Assembly: GCF_030644385.1 (NCBI RefSeq) | Contig: NZ_CP130060.1 | Location: 1,054,001 to 1,118,000, forward strand | Direction: 5' to 3' | DNA: 64,000 nucleotides | Origin: Stomatobaculum sp. F0698 | Lineage (GTDB): Bacteria; Bacillota; Clostridia; Lachnospirales; Lachnospiraceae | Program-made: the position numbers and the translations under genes | The notes under the pieces: generated by a model | The model's database searches: none | Told to the model about the DNA's origin: nothing | The model's input: only the letters and a program-made list of their open reading frames with translations | Part shown: piece by piece, positions 18,701-27,100 of the stretch | How positions within the stretch are numbered: position 1 is the first letter of the stretch | Layout: the number at the start of each line of letters is the position of its first letter

Positions 18701-20637
18701 CCGTCGTAACTGATAGACTGCGGTGTATAGTTCGGATAGACATCACCCGGAACCAGGGTTCGAATTTCTACCTGTCCGGTCTGTGCATCCTTTACATAGA
18801 GTCGATAGCCGAGCCCGTATTCCGGTGCCAGTCCGAGCTGGTTTAACCAGACCGGTGAGAGTGCCTCCTCGAAATCATAGCTAATAGAGAGATCATCCTG
18901 AATCTGAAAGGTGTTGCTGTCATCATCAAAGCGGAAACCGGATTTGACCTCTTCCGAATCGGTATACTCCGGTGAAGTCGCACTGTATTGGGGCACGGCA
19001 TCCAAGCTATATCTCAAATAATCCCCGCCATGGGTCAGGTCAAAATAGTCGACTGCCGTCTTAATGCGTACAGGATCTGTTCCCTGTACAAAGTGAAAGT
19101 GCAGCGGTGTTCCGCTGTCCTGCTTGGTGGCACCGTAGGATGTATTATCCGCATATTCAATCGTCGATCCGGTCGCTGCCGTGTAATCCGTGTTCGTCCA
19201 GTCTCCCTGATAAAGACGATTGTAGTGCACCAGCGGATAATACTTGACATGGAACGTACCCGGTTTCCGGAAAATATCAATATAGCTTAAGCCCGAACCC
19301 GGGACAGCCTCCTGAAAATTTCCGCTCGTCATACGGGAATAGAGGGAACGCAAATCAACCACAACATCCCGATTTCCCGGTGTCGGCGGATCCTGAAAGA
19401 TACTGATTCTATTCCATTCAAGTTGGTATCCGTCATCCGTCACATAGGTCCAGGCAGCGGTTCCGCCCTGTTCAAAGAGCGTCCCCTCTTCCGGCAGAAC
19501 CATGTGGATGGTCGCTTTTTCTCCAAGATAGCCTTCTGTCTTATGCACCTTAAATTCAAGTGCCTTGCGCGGAAAGTTCGGATTCGTACCGCCGAAACCA
19601 TAGGTAATCCAGCCCCCCATGCCGAGCGAAGCCAAGGCATCTTCCGTCGCCGAAGTTTCACGGTCCGTCATGGAAATCATACGGCGTCCCACCGGAGTGC
19701 CTGCGGGACTTCCCGCATTCACATTAACCACACCCGCTACTTCCCCCGGCATAAATGTATAGCTGTCAGAGGGATTGCTAAAGGTCATCGTCGGATTTGA
19801 CGCAGAGGTATTGAATACAAGTGCGGTCGTCTTGTCGTGATCCCCGCTATCCAGTGTATAAAGGGTCGGCGGTGCGGCGGGATTGGTCGATCCGTAGTTA
19901 TTAATGAGGCGCATACGAATCGGCAGTTCGCCTTGACTCAGCGGAAGATCCTTAATCAGGCGACTCGGATCCTGCACGAGGGTGATCTGTCCGCTCACGC
20001 TGGCAGTCGTCGGATCAGGCTTTGCGGTAAGTATCCAACTACCGTCCGCAAGGCGACGCGAAGAGAAATTGACACCGGTAAGGCTCGGCGTACCGCTCAG
20101 ATCGAGACCGGCCGGAATCCAGAGTTCCATAACCAGGTTATTTCGAACCGTATCCGAAATCTCACTCGGACGGAAGGCAAACTGCACGCTGAAGGTTCTG
20201 GAATTATACTTTCCGATGACAAAGTCGGAAGGCGTATGAAACACCGCGTTTGCGGGATCGAGTTTCAAATAGTTATTTCCGGGCGTGATTGTCCCGTCTT
20301 CGACCGCGCCCGTCCAGGGCGTATAACCGCCGGACGCCTGTCGGAAGGCGACATAGGGCGTGGCGAGCGGCAATGCATTGCTGATTGTCGCATTGGAGCC
20401 CGAGGCGCGAAATGCACGCGGAGATATGCCCGCGGCAAGCAGAGGTCTGTCATCAAGCAGTTCTGCATCCTCGGTATAGTCCTCGTCTTCCTCCTCATCC
20501 TCGCTACTGACAAGCGGGATGTAATTATCCCGCCCCGCAGCAGCCAAAGCAGAAAGCGGCAATGCCTCAAAGATGAGTATCATTGCGACCAAAAGTGCGA
20601 GTGCCCGCTTCCAATACTTCCAAGCTCTCTCCCTCAT
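9778..20637 (-). CDS. Giant modular surface protein 1 (pilin-module/InlB-repeat adhesin)
   Basis: 3619 residues. Residues 1-34 are a signal peptide (RALALLVAMILIFEALPL); an acidic stretch with SEDEEEDEDYTED follows. Residues about 60-1720 are a long region shared by the four neighbours that I cannot assign; it holds a Ca-loop-like DANRDGNGG. Residues about 1723-1853 resemble an SdrD-type B domain, then an Ig-like segment. From about 1950 to 3500, four FctA/Spy0128-like pilin modules (about 2043-2225, 2468-2651, 2898-3064, 3298-3433) alternate with sets of InlB B-repeats (YTVSFD...GG...GYHFKHW type), 11 in all. Each pilin module keeps Lys (IEKLLKGD), Glu (YTLKEE) and Asn (FENTY) for a self-formed isopeptide bond. 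The C-terminus is a Gly/Ser linker, a basic RRKKQTSGDKKRKRR, LPKTG at 3603-3607 and only 12 polar residues, so no sorting helix. ATG at 20637 follows GGGAGG. Role: adhesion or matrix fibre, inferred. Confidence 0.9.
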   Translation of the reverse strand: MRERAWKYWKRALALLVAMILIFEALPLSALAAAGRDNYIPLVSSEDEEEDEDYTEDAELLDDRPLLAAGISPRAFRASGSNATISNALPLATPYVAFRQASGGYTPWTGAVEDGTITPGNNYLKLDPANAVFHTPSDFVIGKYNSRTFSVQFAFRPSEISDTVRNNLVMELWIPAGLDLSGTPSLTGVNFSSRRLADGSWILTAKPDPTTASVSGQITLVQDPSRLIKDLPLSQGELPIRMRLINNYGSTNPAAPPTLYTLDSGDHDKTTALVFNTSASNPTMTFSNPSDSYTFMPGEVAGVVNVNAGSPAGTPVGRRMISMTDRETSATEDALASLGMGGWITYGFGGTNPNFPRKALEFKVHKTEGYLGEKATIHMVLPEEGTLFEQGGTAAWTYVTDDGYQLEWNRISIFQDPPTPGNRDVVVDLRSLYSRMTSGNFQEAVPGSGLSYIDIFRKPGTFHVKYYPLVHYNRLYQGDWTNTDYTAATGSTIEYADNTSYGATKQDSGTPLHFHFVQGTDPVRIKTAVDYFDLTHGGDYLRYSLDAVPQYSATSPEYTDSEEVKSGFRFDDDSNTFQIQDDLSISYDFEEALSPVWLNQLGLAPEYGLGYRLYVKDAQTGQVEIRTLVPGDVYPNYTPQSISYDGQTVTETVIDGTGMTDYTFADANLPGNKKYIARVEVFKKEYEYNQRGSYAYFNANFPFAGLNKNWFTFKLRAYHHRLSDGTDIPDNYEAKVVRKVASKQILAENGGQPFTKEFKVKTRHLDDNIWVQSVNGGTMEVNRHPEINMFGAFRIVKNPNTMDYNVDTNGAAVAFGQPNYNPVVVELAGDAITLTEYLEKSDLRLLGVWDDAGTYHDLQQVGINPELPAYLKDGISKYSDTAESVFSTSNDYGTFSGKVYDLNAICQALGTPYATRVVLAADQVNSFRSNNVNGYRQYNFFTQKVYPGHLNYDAAVGSGGAADLPKALPFTSMLYCLYSDYKSEQVDHNPAQDSTIHGISNSHGAAKKSNGKSATLVVGSSAKGISILDQDYYVNPWSQSDKVHLGEQFINPTLTTYLDRSRYIINAIGQGTGSAGPIPGLRELELTQIQVDNTGISAPQISYQNASLDFAGSSSKLLSLVNAISFEIHAPKTYQDFVLDATLSDGSVKHIEDTAFYSNIFNSGRKGRIHYVIPGIDVKNGPYITALKVSFPNERNWGSNYAKMEDYSNTGGNGALPSVGLSLVEQDIPKYYPGTTIAVGSLSEKDSNPKYDKLTVKAKLHYENIYGDDLTTDLSHFATEGASNRIASQRVEVPYLLNQLGYGSTNTYQGRELTVSGRLPFAPNANTRNLVTAKGLKARPTYYFKIDKSFTYVDNSAEVQAYSTNPSGSGAGWNVVHGIGANFIPAGTGAGQSGHTDYGVLVVTTDQSPESELGLPNQNFASGMYGWNYNVRFKLQADYSADPVVLKPVPGVWLDTKFDANRDGNGGNAQGVDVETTNDNNQLVQDAPRGAQFGNATAAKAGASANEAEMLYAPNNTTHKINQVTALGLLALAQANKPFQESSTRVQSRDLNNNPNIFNAKVFLTSDDTNPTNDWEIYIPVPKAGEQYSYQSGGVTQTTPVAQFSMDYYGIDTSTLAGLNYTVSYTTDSNPAANGYTSAKAASWSTTKPADADITMVKLNVSNMPAGRKASITLQYRLHERKNKVMNQLDAIVAYGNFRMGTNPTPFYGVDGQASNKLEFLLTDLTLDGYAFQDANFNSLYDAGTEARLATVRMKLLEADGVTDVLRSDNNQTLVTATNGSGYYKLNVPHEGNWVVQADSSLLTPLRKLVKKDQGTDQSINSRFDRNTNLAAVTVTADVPAGRYNLPNVNAGFYNVPQLDLADQVLHVGDSATTVTPSLLSPVDPTNPVVNYGIATGAPTDLVSATGSGAVSGTLAPQKTGITTVRLTTDDGYGELITKDVKVTVWADVKYDSNGADSGSISANGEQLYPSTTAAGADAHTDETTAKSSAGTAGVDTQLTRAGYYFDGWNTKPDGTGTAYAAGAAIKTGKIDADVTLYAVWRPVIPATDSFNIEKLLKGDYGLLPDGQSAPLLTENFKFTLTGTSFTAANVTAEPMPTGSAKESSRDETPGQNPVVKYTLSSADLSLITPGSPVLTENATAGATFPSGTFNFTMPGTYVYTLKEEAGSAQYYGYNARVYTITYVVTQSGSGLGNALSAARTISYTDATGSSVNVQTASFENTYQLPRYTVSFDPDQGSFTPPAQTHRYGDRVTEPPVQNNAAGVATSPAGERHGYHFKHWKAADGTQFQFVNSSVRANFTLTAVWEINTYPVKVLDAATADAPHANEVIFDNGGAPMAHGTVLNAPTAPENKTGYHFDHWENDADHSTFTFGNPVTGPLTVRAVYAPNAYTVKYDKNAASASGSTADSTHVYDQTRALTTNGYTNPGYYFAGWSRTAGGTTVDLNDGDNVLNLTTQNNGTVTLYAIWQPVTPVSDSFDVSKFLFGDFGSLQGGETAPLVPDTFRFVLQSVTTPTGTTAVLPVVPGGGAASGITVTPGAGTMGYALPSAQLQVPAAGSAAATAGAAAVANFPAGLFTFSYPGTYVYTLKETAGSAQYYSYDPAVYTITFTVTQSAGALGAGTGNSLTVTRSITKQSGGASTAATELQFENRYTLPRLTVQYDAEGGSHTPANESVRYGDYASVPPVVNNAAGTPTSPAGEKTGYHFLYWTDAAGTQFPFGSTPIHANTTLHAKWEINRYTVTVQDAPDADTGHQNAQLAQHNNVPHGSTSLTAPTLPDNKTGYHFDHWEDQNNTAYTFGSPVTGDTTVHAVYAPNTYTVVFEPNAGGATVNGSMPNLSMTYDTAQNLTPNQFDRPGYQFMGWGTSPTATTPAYYDGVSVNNLTATNGGTVRLYALWTAVTPFDHDPALTKILGGEANRTLATGETTPLAAETFNFEFKAVSTTVPGMSTLPMPTAAHGAQTFTVNRVGAGALPIGSLRFLFAGDYVYELRELQGSATTPGTPAAAQGSYTYDSAVYRITYHITQAGTVMNGSVTIEKQTAGGAFSAPVAYTTATEPKFTNDYLLPRYTVSFNANGGSVTPAPQVIVYGDPVVAPPTVGGSPAGSRPGFDFGGWQNPDGSPANFTTPVTGDLMLSASWNMRHYTVTVLDAPDADPGHQNAIITQDTNAVHGSTPTEPARPDNKTNYVFDHWAKPDGSSYNFDEPLTGDLTVHAVYRQKRYTVRYDSGTSHSVGSMTDSHFGGGDTNPLPPNQYARPGYTFGGWSRTSGGTTPDYADGQPVTNLTTSDGVTVTLYAVWNPASPAVLHDPPVKKVITGAVPHNAGNFTFLLRAVSTTAPEAAGVLPMPLAAGGSQEMQLVIAGAGEGEFGDITFRLPGTYVYEISELPIGRRGFSFDPDPVTVTYVVTQSGSVLNATRTMEKRGQVVTEAVFTNEFEKPNYIVSFDGNGAWRPFESQTVREGLTASEPIRKPVRSYGKFIGWYLDGQPYDFSQPVYDDITLFAMYDDSDSDNTSGGSGGGGGGSRGGSGRGSSSHGNGRGSNIAPTPSTNIATTPTQSGDSDATDKPQNTDPNKRSADSKKSEKLDSGSGSRRKKQTSGDKKRKRRLPKTGEVGFTGKYKAWE
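9810..15470 (-). repeat. Large direct repeat, copy 1 (C-terminal half of giant protein 1)
   Basis: About 5.6 kb nearly identical to 21170-26830 and 32520-38150, at offsets near 11.36 and 11.31 kb. Long runs of identical residues cover all four pilin modules and eleven B-repeats. Boundaries are approximate, judged from where protein identity falls off near the SdrD-like domain. Confidence 0.85.
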
Positions 20638-20721
20638 ACATTCCTCCCGTTTTGGAGCGCCCCTTGATATCTGCATTTGTTATCTGATAAATTCGCGGCG
20701 CAATTACGCGATATTAAGCCA

Positions 20722-20750
20722 ATTTTAACTTTTATTCGGTTAATATTCAA
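20722..20750 (-). promoter_or_regulatory. Promoter of giant adhesin gene 1
   Basis: TTGAAT (20745-20750), a 17-base spacer and TAAAAT (20722-20727) on the minus strand. The same boxes and exact spacing occur upstream of giant genes 2 and 3, and with an 18-base spacer upstream of gene 4. The untranslated leader would be about 78 bases. Conserved bases continue past the -10 box (TAAAATTG..TTAA.AT). Confidence 0.7.
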
Positions 20751-20937
20751 GTATAACCCGCAAAACTTTACGGCCTTGGTGTACTTTGTTGCATTTACTT
20801 CGTCGATTCCTTTTATTTTGTAAATCAGCAGCGGTACTGCTATCTCCAAAGTCGTACGGAAAAGGACTCGTTATTCCAAAGCCTATCATTCCTCGATATT
20901 TGGGGAAAGCGAAACGTCGGCACCATACAGATTCCGC

Positions 20938-20979
20938 GAATATTAATGAGCAGTTTTCTTGTATATGACTATTATTCAA
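20938..20979 (-). repeat. Conserved 42-base intergenic element, copy 1
   Basis: Matches 32311-32352 at 37 of 42 positions with no gaps, while surrounding spacer sequence is diverged. On the minus strand it starts TTGAATAATAG and ends CATTAATATTC. It sits about 300 bases before the start codon of giant gene 1; copy 2 has the same position before gene 2. Function unknown; an upstream regulatory site is possible. Confidence 0.7.
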
Positions 20980-21040
20980 CCATTTAATCAATCCACAAGT
21001 TTTCTTTCTTTCATACTCTGTTGTTCGGGTGATTCAGCAC

Positions 21041-21083
21041 AAAAATAGGAGCTGTGTCGCGAAAAGCAACACAGCCCCTATTT
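21041..21083 (-). terminator. Terminator of giant adhesin gene 2
   Basis: Long inverted repeat AAATAGGGGCTGTGTTGC/GCGACACAGCTCCTATTT with a 5-base loop, then TTTTT on the minus strand, 21 bases past the stop. Confidence 0.88.
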
Positions 21084-21104
21084 CACTGCTTTGATTCTTT
21101 TACC

Positions 21105-24100
21105 TTAGACTTCCTCGTCCCGTCTCTCCTCTTTCCGGAACAGAGTTTTTTCAATTGTTTCTTCTCCGGTCTTCGGAAGGCGGCGTTTTCTCTTCTTATC
21201 GCCGCTGGTCTGCTTCTTTCTGCGGCTGCCGCTTCCGCTGTCAAGCTTCTCTGTCTTCTTGCTGTCCGCCGGACCCTTGCCCGGATCTGCGTTTTGCTGC
21301 TTGTCCGTCGAATCCGAGTCCGTTGTTACGGGCGGCGTGGTCGCGATATTAACACTCGGCGTCGGAGCAATGCTACTGCCTCTGCCGTTGCCGCAGCTGC
21401 CATTACCACGACTGCTGCCGCCGCGACTTCCGCCGCTGCCGCCGCGACTTCCACCGCCACCGCCGCCGCTTCCGCCGGAAGTGTTGTCGCTGTCGGAATC
21501 GTCGTACATCGCAAAGAGCGTGATGTCATCGTAGACCGGCTGGCTGAAGTCGTAGGGCTGACCGTCTAAGTACCAGCCGATGAACTTGCCGTAGCTTCGC
21601 ACCGGCTTCCGAATCGGTTCGCTGGCCATTAGGCCCTCGCGAACGGTCTGGCTCTCGAAGGGTCTCCAAGCGCCGTTGCCGTCAAACGTAACGATGTAGT
21701 TCGGTTTCTCGAATTCGTTCGTGAAGACCGCCTCCGTCACCGCCTGTCCTCGCTTCTCCATGGTCCGCGTCGCATTCAGAACAGAGCCTGTTTGCGTGAC
21801 CACATAGGTCACGGTCACCGGATCCGGATCGAAGCTGAAACCGCGTCTGCCGATCGGCAGCTCGGAGATTTCGTAGACATAGGTGCCCGGCAGACGGAAG
21901 GTGATGTCGCCGAACTCCTCTTCTCCTGCGCCCGCAATGACAAGCTGCATCTCCTGGCTTCCGCCCGCCGCAAGCGGCATCGGGAGCTGTCCGATTGCCT
22001 CGGCTGCCGTCGTGCTGACAGCGCGAAGTGCAAAGGTGAATGTTCCTGCATTGTGCGGCACCGCACCGGTAATCACCTTCTTAACCGGCGGGTCGTGAAG
22101 AACCACAGGGCTCGCCGGATTCCAGACTGCATAGAGGGTTACGGTCACGCCGTCCGAAGTCGTGAGATTCGTGACCGGCTGTCCGTCCGTATAGTCAGGC
22201 GTCGTTGCGCCCGGTGTGCGGCTCCAGCCGCCGAAGGTATAGCCCGGTCTCGCGTACTGATTCGGCGGAAGCGGGTTGGTATCTCCGCCACCGAAGTGCG
22301 AATCCGTCATGCTTCCGACCGAATGCGGCGTGCCGGAATCATAGCGCACCGTATAGCGCTTTTGACGGTAGACTGCGTGCACCGTAAGGTCACCGCTCAG
22401 CGGCTCATCGAAGTTGTAGGTCGAGCCGTCCGGCTTTGCCCAGTGGTCAAAGACATAATTCGTCTTGTTGTCCGGGCGCGCGGGTTCGGTCGGCGTGCTG
22501 CCGTGAACCGCATTCGTGTCCTGCGTGATGATCTGATTCTGATGGCCCGGATCCGCATCCGGTGCATCCAGTACCGTGACCGTGTAGTGGCGCATGGTCC
22601 AGTTTGCGCTGAGCACCAAATTGCCGGTCACCGGCGTCGTGAAGTTCGCCGGGCTTCCGTCCGGGTTCTGCCAGCCGCCGAAGTCATAGCCCGTGCGGGA
22701 GCCCGCCGGGGAGCCGCCCACCGTGGGCGGTGCAACGACCGGATCTCCGTAGACAATAACCTGCGGTGCCGGAGTCACGCTGCCGCCGTTCGCGTTAAAG
22801 CTCACGGTATAGCGCGGCAGGAGGTAGTCGTTCGTAAACGTGGGCTCCGTTGTAGCGCTGTAAGTGACCGGTGCCGAGAAGGCACCTCCCGCCATCTGTT
22901 TCTCAATTGTCACACTGCCGTTCATGACCGTTCCGGCCTGTGTGATGTGATAGGTAATGCGATACACGGCGCTGTCGTACGTGTAGCTTCCCTGTGCGGC
23001 CGCCGGAGTACCCGGCGTACCTGCGGCACCCGCTATCTCGCGGAGCTCATAGACATAGTCGCCTGCGAAGAGGAAACGCAAAGAACCGATTGGGAGGGCA
23101 CCCGCACCCGCGCGGTTCACCGTGAAGGTCTGCGCCCCATGTGCCGCTGTCGGCATCGGCAGGGTGCTCATGCCGGGAACCGTCGTGCTGACTGCCTTAA
23201 ACTCGAAGTTGAAGGTCTCGGGCGTGAGCGGGGTCGTCTCGCCGGTCGCAAGCGTCCGGTTTGCCTCGCCGCCCAGTATCTTTGTGAGCGCCGGAGCATG
23301 ATCAAACGGCGTCACTGCCGTCCAGAGCGCATAGAGGCGCACGGTTCCGCCGTTGGTTGTCGTCAGGTTGTTCACGGACGCGCCGTCATAGTAATCGGGT
23401 GTCGCCGCGGTCGGCGTGAGACCCCAGCCCATGAACTGATAACCCGGGCGGCTAAACTGATTCGGCGTAAGGTTCTGCGCCGTATCGTAAGTCATGTTCA
23501 GGTTCGGCATGCTGCCGTTCACGGTCGCACCGCCTGCGTTCGGCTCAAAATGCACCGTATAGGTATTCGGCGTATAAACCGCATGTACCGTTGTGTCGCC
23601 GGTCACCGGGGAACCGAAGGTATAAGCCGTGTTGTTCTGATCTTCCCAGTGATCGAAGTGATAGCCCGTCTTATTGGAAGGCTGCGTCGGTGCGGTCAGC
23701 GTTGTATCGCCGTGCGCCACATTGGTGTGCTGTGCCAATTGCGCATTCTGATGACCGGTGTCCGCATCCGGCGCATCCTGCACCGTCACGGTATAGCGGT
23801 TAATCTCCCACTTTGCGTGCAGGGTGGTGTTTGCATGAATCGGCGTCGTTGCAAACTGGAACTGGGTTCCCGCCGCATCCGTCCAGTAGAGGAAGTGGTA
23901 GCCCGTCTTCTCTCCCGCCGGGGAGGTCGGCGTACCCGCAGCATTGTTCTGAACCGGCGGTGCCGTCGCATAGTCACCGTAGCGCACGCTCTCGTTTGCC
24001 GGCGTGTGGCTGCCGCCCTCTGCGTCGTACTGCACCGTAAGGCGCGGCAGGGTGTAACGGTTCTCAAACTGAAGCTCGGTCGCCGCAGTGCTTGCGCCGC

Positions 24101-27100
24101 CGCTCTGCTTCGTGATACTTCTCGTTATCGTGAGGGAATTTCCCGTGCCCGCACCGAGCGCACCCGCGCTCTGCGTCACCGTAAAGGTAATCGTGTAGAC
24201 TGCCGGATCGTAGCTGTAGTACTGCGCGGAGCCTGCGGTCTCCTTGAGGGTATAGACATAGGTGCCCGGGTAGCTGAAGGTAAAGAGGCCTGCCGGGAAT
24301 CTTGCCGCAGCAGCCGCACCTGCGGTCGCCGCTGCGCTGCCCGCAGTCGGAACCTGCAGCTGCGCGCTCGGAAGCGCATAGCCCATGGTTCCCGCACCCG
24401 GGGTCACCGTGATCCCGGAAGCGGCGCCGCCGCCCGGAACCACCGGAAGCACCGTCGTTGCGCCTGTCGGGGTCGTGACAGACTGTAAGACAAAGCGGAA
24501 GGTATCCGGCACCAGGGGTGCGGTCTCGCCGCCCTGCAGGGAACCGAAATCTCCGAAGAGGAGCTTACTCACGTCGAAGCTGTCGCTGACCGGGGTAACC
24601 GGCTGCCAGATGGCATAGAGCGTCACCGTTCCGTTGTTCTGTGTCGTCAGATTCAGCACGTTGTCGCCGTCGTTCAAGTCGACTGTCGTGCCGCCCGCCG
24701 TGCGGCTCCAGCCCGCAAAGTAGTAGCCGGGGTTCGTATAGCCGTTTGCGGTGAGCGCTCTCGTCTGATCGTAGACATGGGCGGAATCCGCTGTGGTTCC
24801 GCTCGCGCTTGCCGCATTTTTATCATACTTCACCGTATACGCATTCGGTGCATACACCGCACGGACGGTCAGCGGACCCGTGACCGGATTTCCGAAGGTA
24901 AAAGTACTGTGATCCGCGTCGTTCTCCCAGTGGTCAAAGTGGTAGCCCGTCTTGTTGTCAGGCGCGGTCGGCGCGTTAAGCACCGTGCCGTGCGCCATGG
25001 GTGCACCGCCGTTGTCGAAGATGACCTCATTCGCATGCGGCGTATCTGCCGTTGCGGCATCGAGTACCTTGACCGGGTAGGTATTGATCTCCCAGACCGC
25101 GGTCAGGGTGAAGTTTGCGCGCACCGAGCTGTTCACGAACTGGAACTGGGTTCCGTCCGCGGCCTTCCAGTGCTTAAAGTGATAGCCGTAGCGCTCTCCC
25201 GCCGGGGAGGTCGCAACGCCCGCCGCATTGTTCTGTACCGGCGGCTCTGATACGCGGTCGCCGTAGCGATGCGTCTGAGCCGGGGGCGTAAAGCTGCCCT
25301 GGTCCGGATCGAAGGTCACCGTGTAGCGCGGCAGCTGATAGGTATTTTCAAAGCTTGCCGTCTGCACATTGACGGCCGCTCCGCTTACAGGATCTTGATA
25401 GTTGATTGTCCTGGTCAAGCTTAACGCATTGCCGAGACCGCTGCCGCTCTGCGTCACCACATAGGTAATCGTGTAGACGCGGGAATTGTAGCCGTAGTAC
25501 TGTGCGCTGCCCACCTCTTCCTTGAGGGTGTACACATAGGTACCGGGCATCGTGAAGTTGAAGGTTCCGCTCGCAAAGGTAGCTCCCGCCGTCGCATTCT
25601 CGGTCAAGACCGGGGAGCCCGGGGTAATCAGTGAGAGGTCTGCGCTCGAAAGCGTGTACTTGACCACAGGGTTCTGACCCGGCGTCTCATCGCGGGCGCT
25701 CTCCTTCGCGGAGCCGGTCGGCATGGGTTCTGCCGTCACATGCGCCGCCGTAAAGGAGGTACCGGTCAGCGTGAAGCCGAAGTTCTCTGCGGTGAGCGGC
25801 GCACGCTGGCCGTCCGGCAGGAGGCCATAGTCTCCCTTTAAGAGCTTCTCGATGGTAAAGCTGTCCGTCGCCGGGGTCACCGGTCTCCAGACCGCATAGA
25901 GTGTTAAGTCACCGTCAATCTTTCCGGTCTTAATCGCAGCACCCGCCGCATACGCGGTGCCCGTGCCGTCCGGCTTCGTGTTCCAGCCGTCAAAGTAATA
26001 GCCCGCGCGTGTGAGCTGGGTGTCCACGCCCGCCGTTCCCGCCGAGCTCTTCGCGGTCGTCTCATCCGTGTGCGCATCCGCACCGGCCGCCGTCGTAGAC
26101 GGGTAGAGCTGCTCGCCGTTCGGCGAAATGCTGCCGCTGTCCGCGCCGTTTCCGTCATACTTCACATCAGCCCAGACCGTGAGTTTCACTTCCTTCTTGA
26201 TGAGATCGCCGTAGCCGTCATCGGTCGTGAGCAGCAGAGTCGTGACGCCCGTCTTCTGCGGGGTCAGCGTACCGCTTACCGCGCCGCTGCCGTTCACCGA
26301 AACGAGGTCTGTCGGCGCGCCCGTCTGAATCGCATAGTTTACGACCGGGTTTGCGGGATCCACCGGGTTCGTGAGTGTCGGCGTCACCGTCGAAGCTGCA
26401 TCGCCCACGTGGAGCACCTGATCTGCGAGATCGAGGATGGGCACGTTGTAAAAGCCTGCGTTCACATGGGGCAGGTTATACTGTCCCGCCGGTACATTCG
26501 CAGTCACCGTGACCGCCGCAAGATTCGTATTTCGATCAAAGCGGGAACTCACGGCCGGATTCGTCCCCTGATCTTTCTTCACGAGCTTACGGAGCGGGCT
26601 CAGCGAGGAAGCATCCGCCTGAACCACCCAGTTGCCCTCGTGCGGCGCATAAAGCATGTAGTAGCCGTTGGCGTTGGTCGTACTGACAAATCCCAGGTTA
26701 TTATCGCTCCGGAGTACTTCGGTCACGCCGTCCGCCTCGAGGAGTTTCATGCGGACACCGCTCTGATAGCTGTCCGTCCCCGCATCGTAGAGCGAGTTAA
26801 AATCATTCTCCTGAAAGGCAATGCCGCTCAGCGTGAGGTCGGGCAACAGATACTCCAGTTTATTGCTGGCCTGTCCGTCCGCGCCGTAGAAAGGCGTGGG
26901 ATTGGTGCCCATGCGGAAGTTTCCGTAGGCGACAATCGTATCCATCTGGTTGAGCAACTTCTTCTTCCGCTCGTGCAGCTGATAGCGCAACGTGACCGAG
27001 GCCTTCCTGCCCGCCGGCATGTTGCTCACGTTCAACTTGACCATCGTGATATCCGCATCGGCGGGTTTGCTCGTGGTCCAGGAGGCTGTCTTTGCACCGG

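Larger units (their letters stand above)
20638..21040 (-). other. Intergenic region upstream of giant protein 1
   Basis: About 400 bases without a convincing gene; short frames here lack ribosome sites and known motifs. It holds the promoter of giant gene 1, a 5-bp-arm inverted repeat AGCAG/CTGCT near 20828, and a 42-base element at 20938-20979 that recurs upstream of giant gene 2. The remainder shows nothing I can name. Confidence 0.6.

Noticed and set aside
20938-20979. The 42-base element as an insertion sequence remnant
   Set aside because: No terminal inverted repeats, target duplications or transposase fragments near either copy.
20740-20991. 83-codon minus-strand frame in the spacer upstream of giant gene 1
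   Set aside because: No ribosome site, no family likeness, overlaps the promoter, and the corresponding spacer of giant gene 2 has no matching frame.
21792-24488. Plus-strand open frame of 898 codons (others at 9946-12315, 46703-49090 and 50687-53266)
   Set aside because: Exactly opposite the giant genes, very rich in Arg, His and Ile, no ribosome site or signal peptide, and repeated wherever the coding repeats recur. A shadow of codon use on the coding strand.
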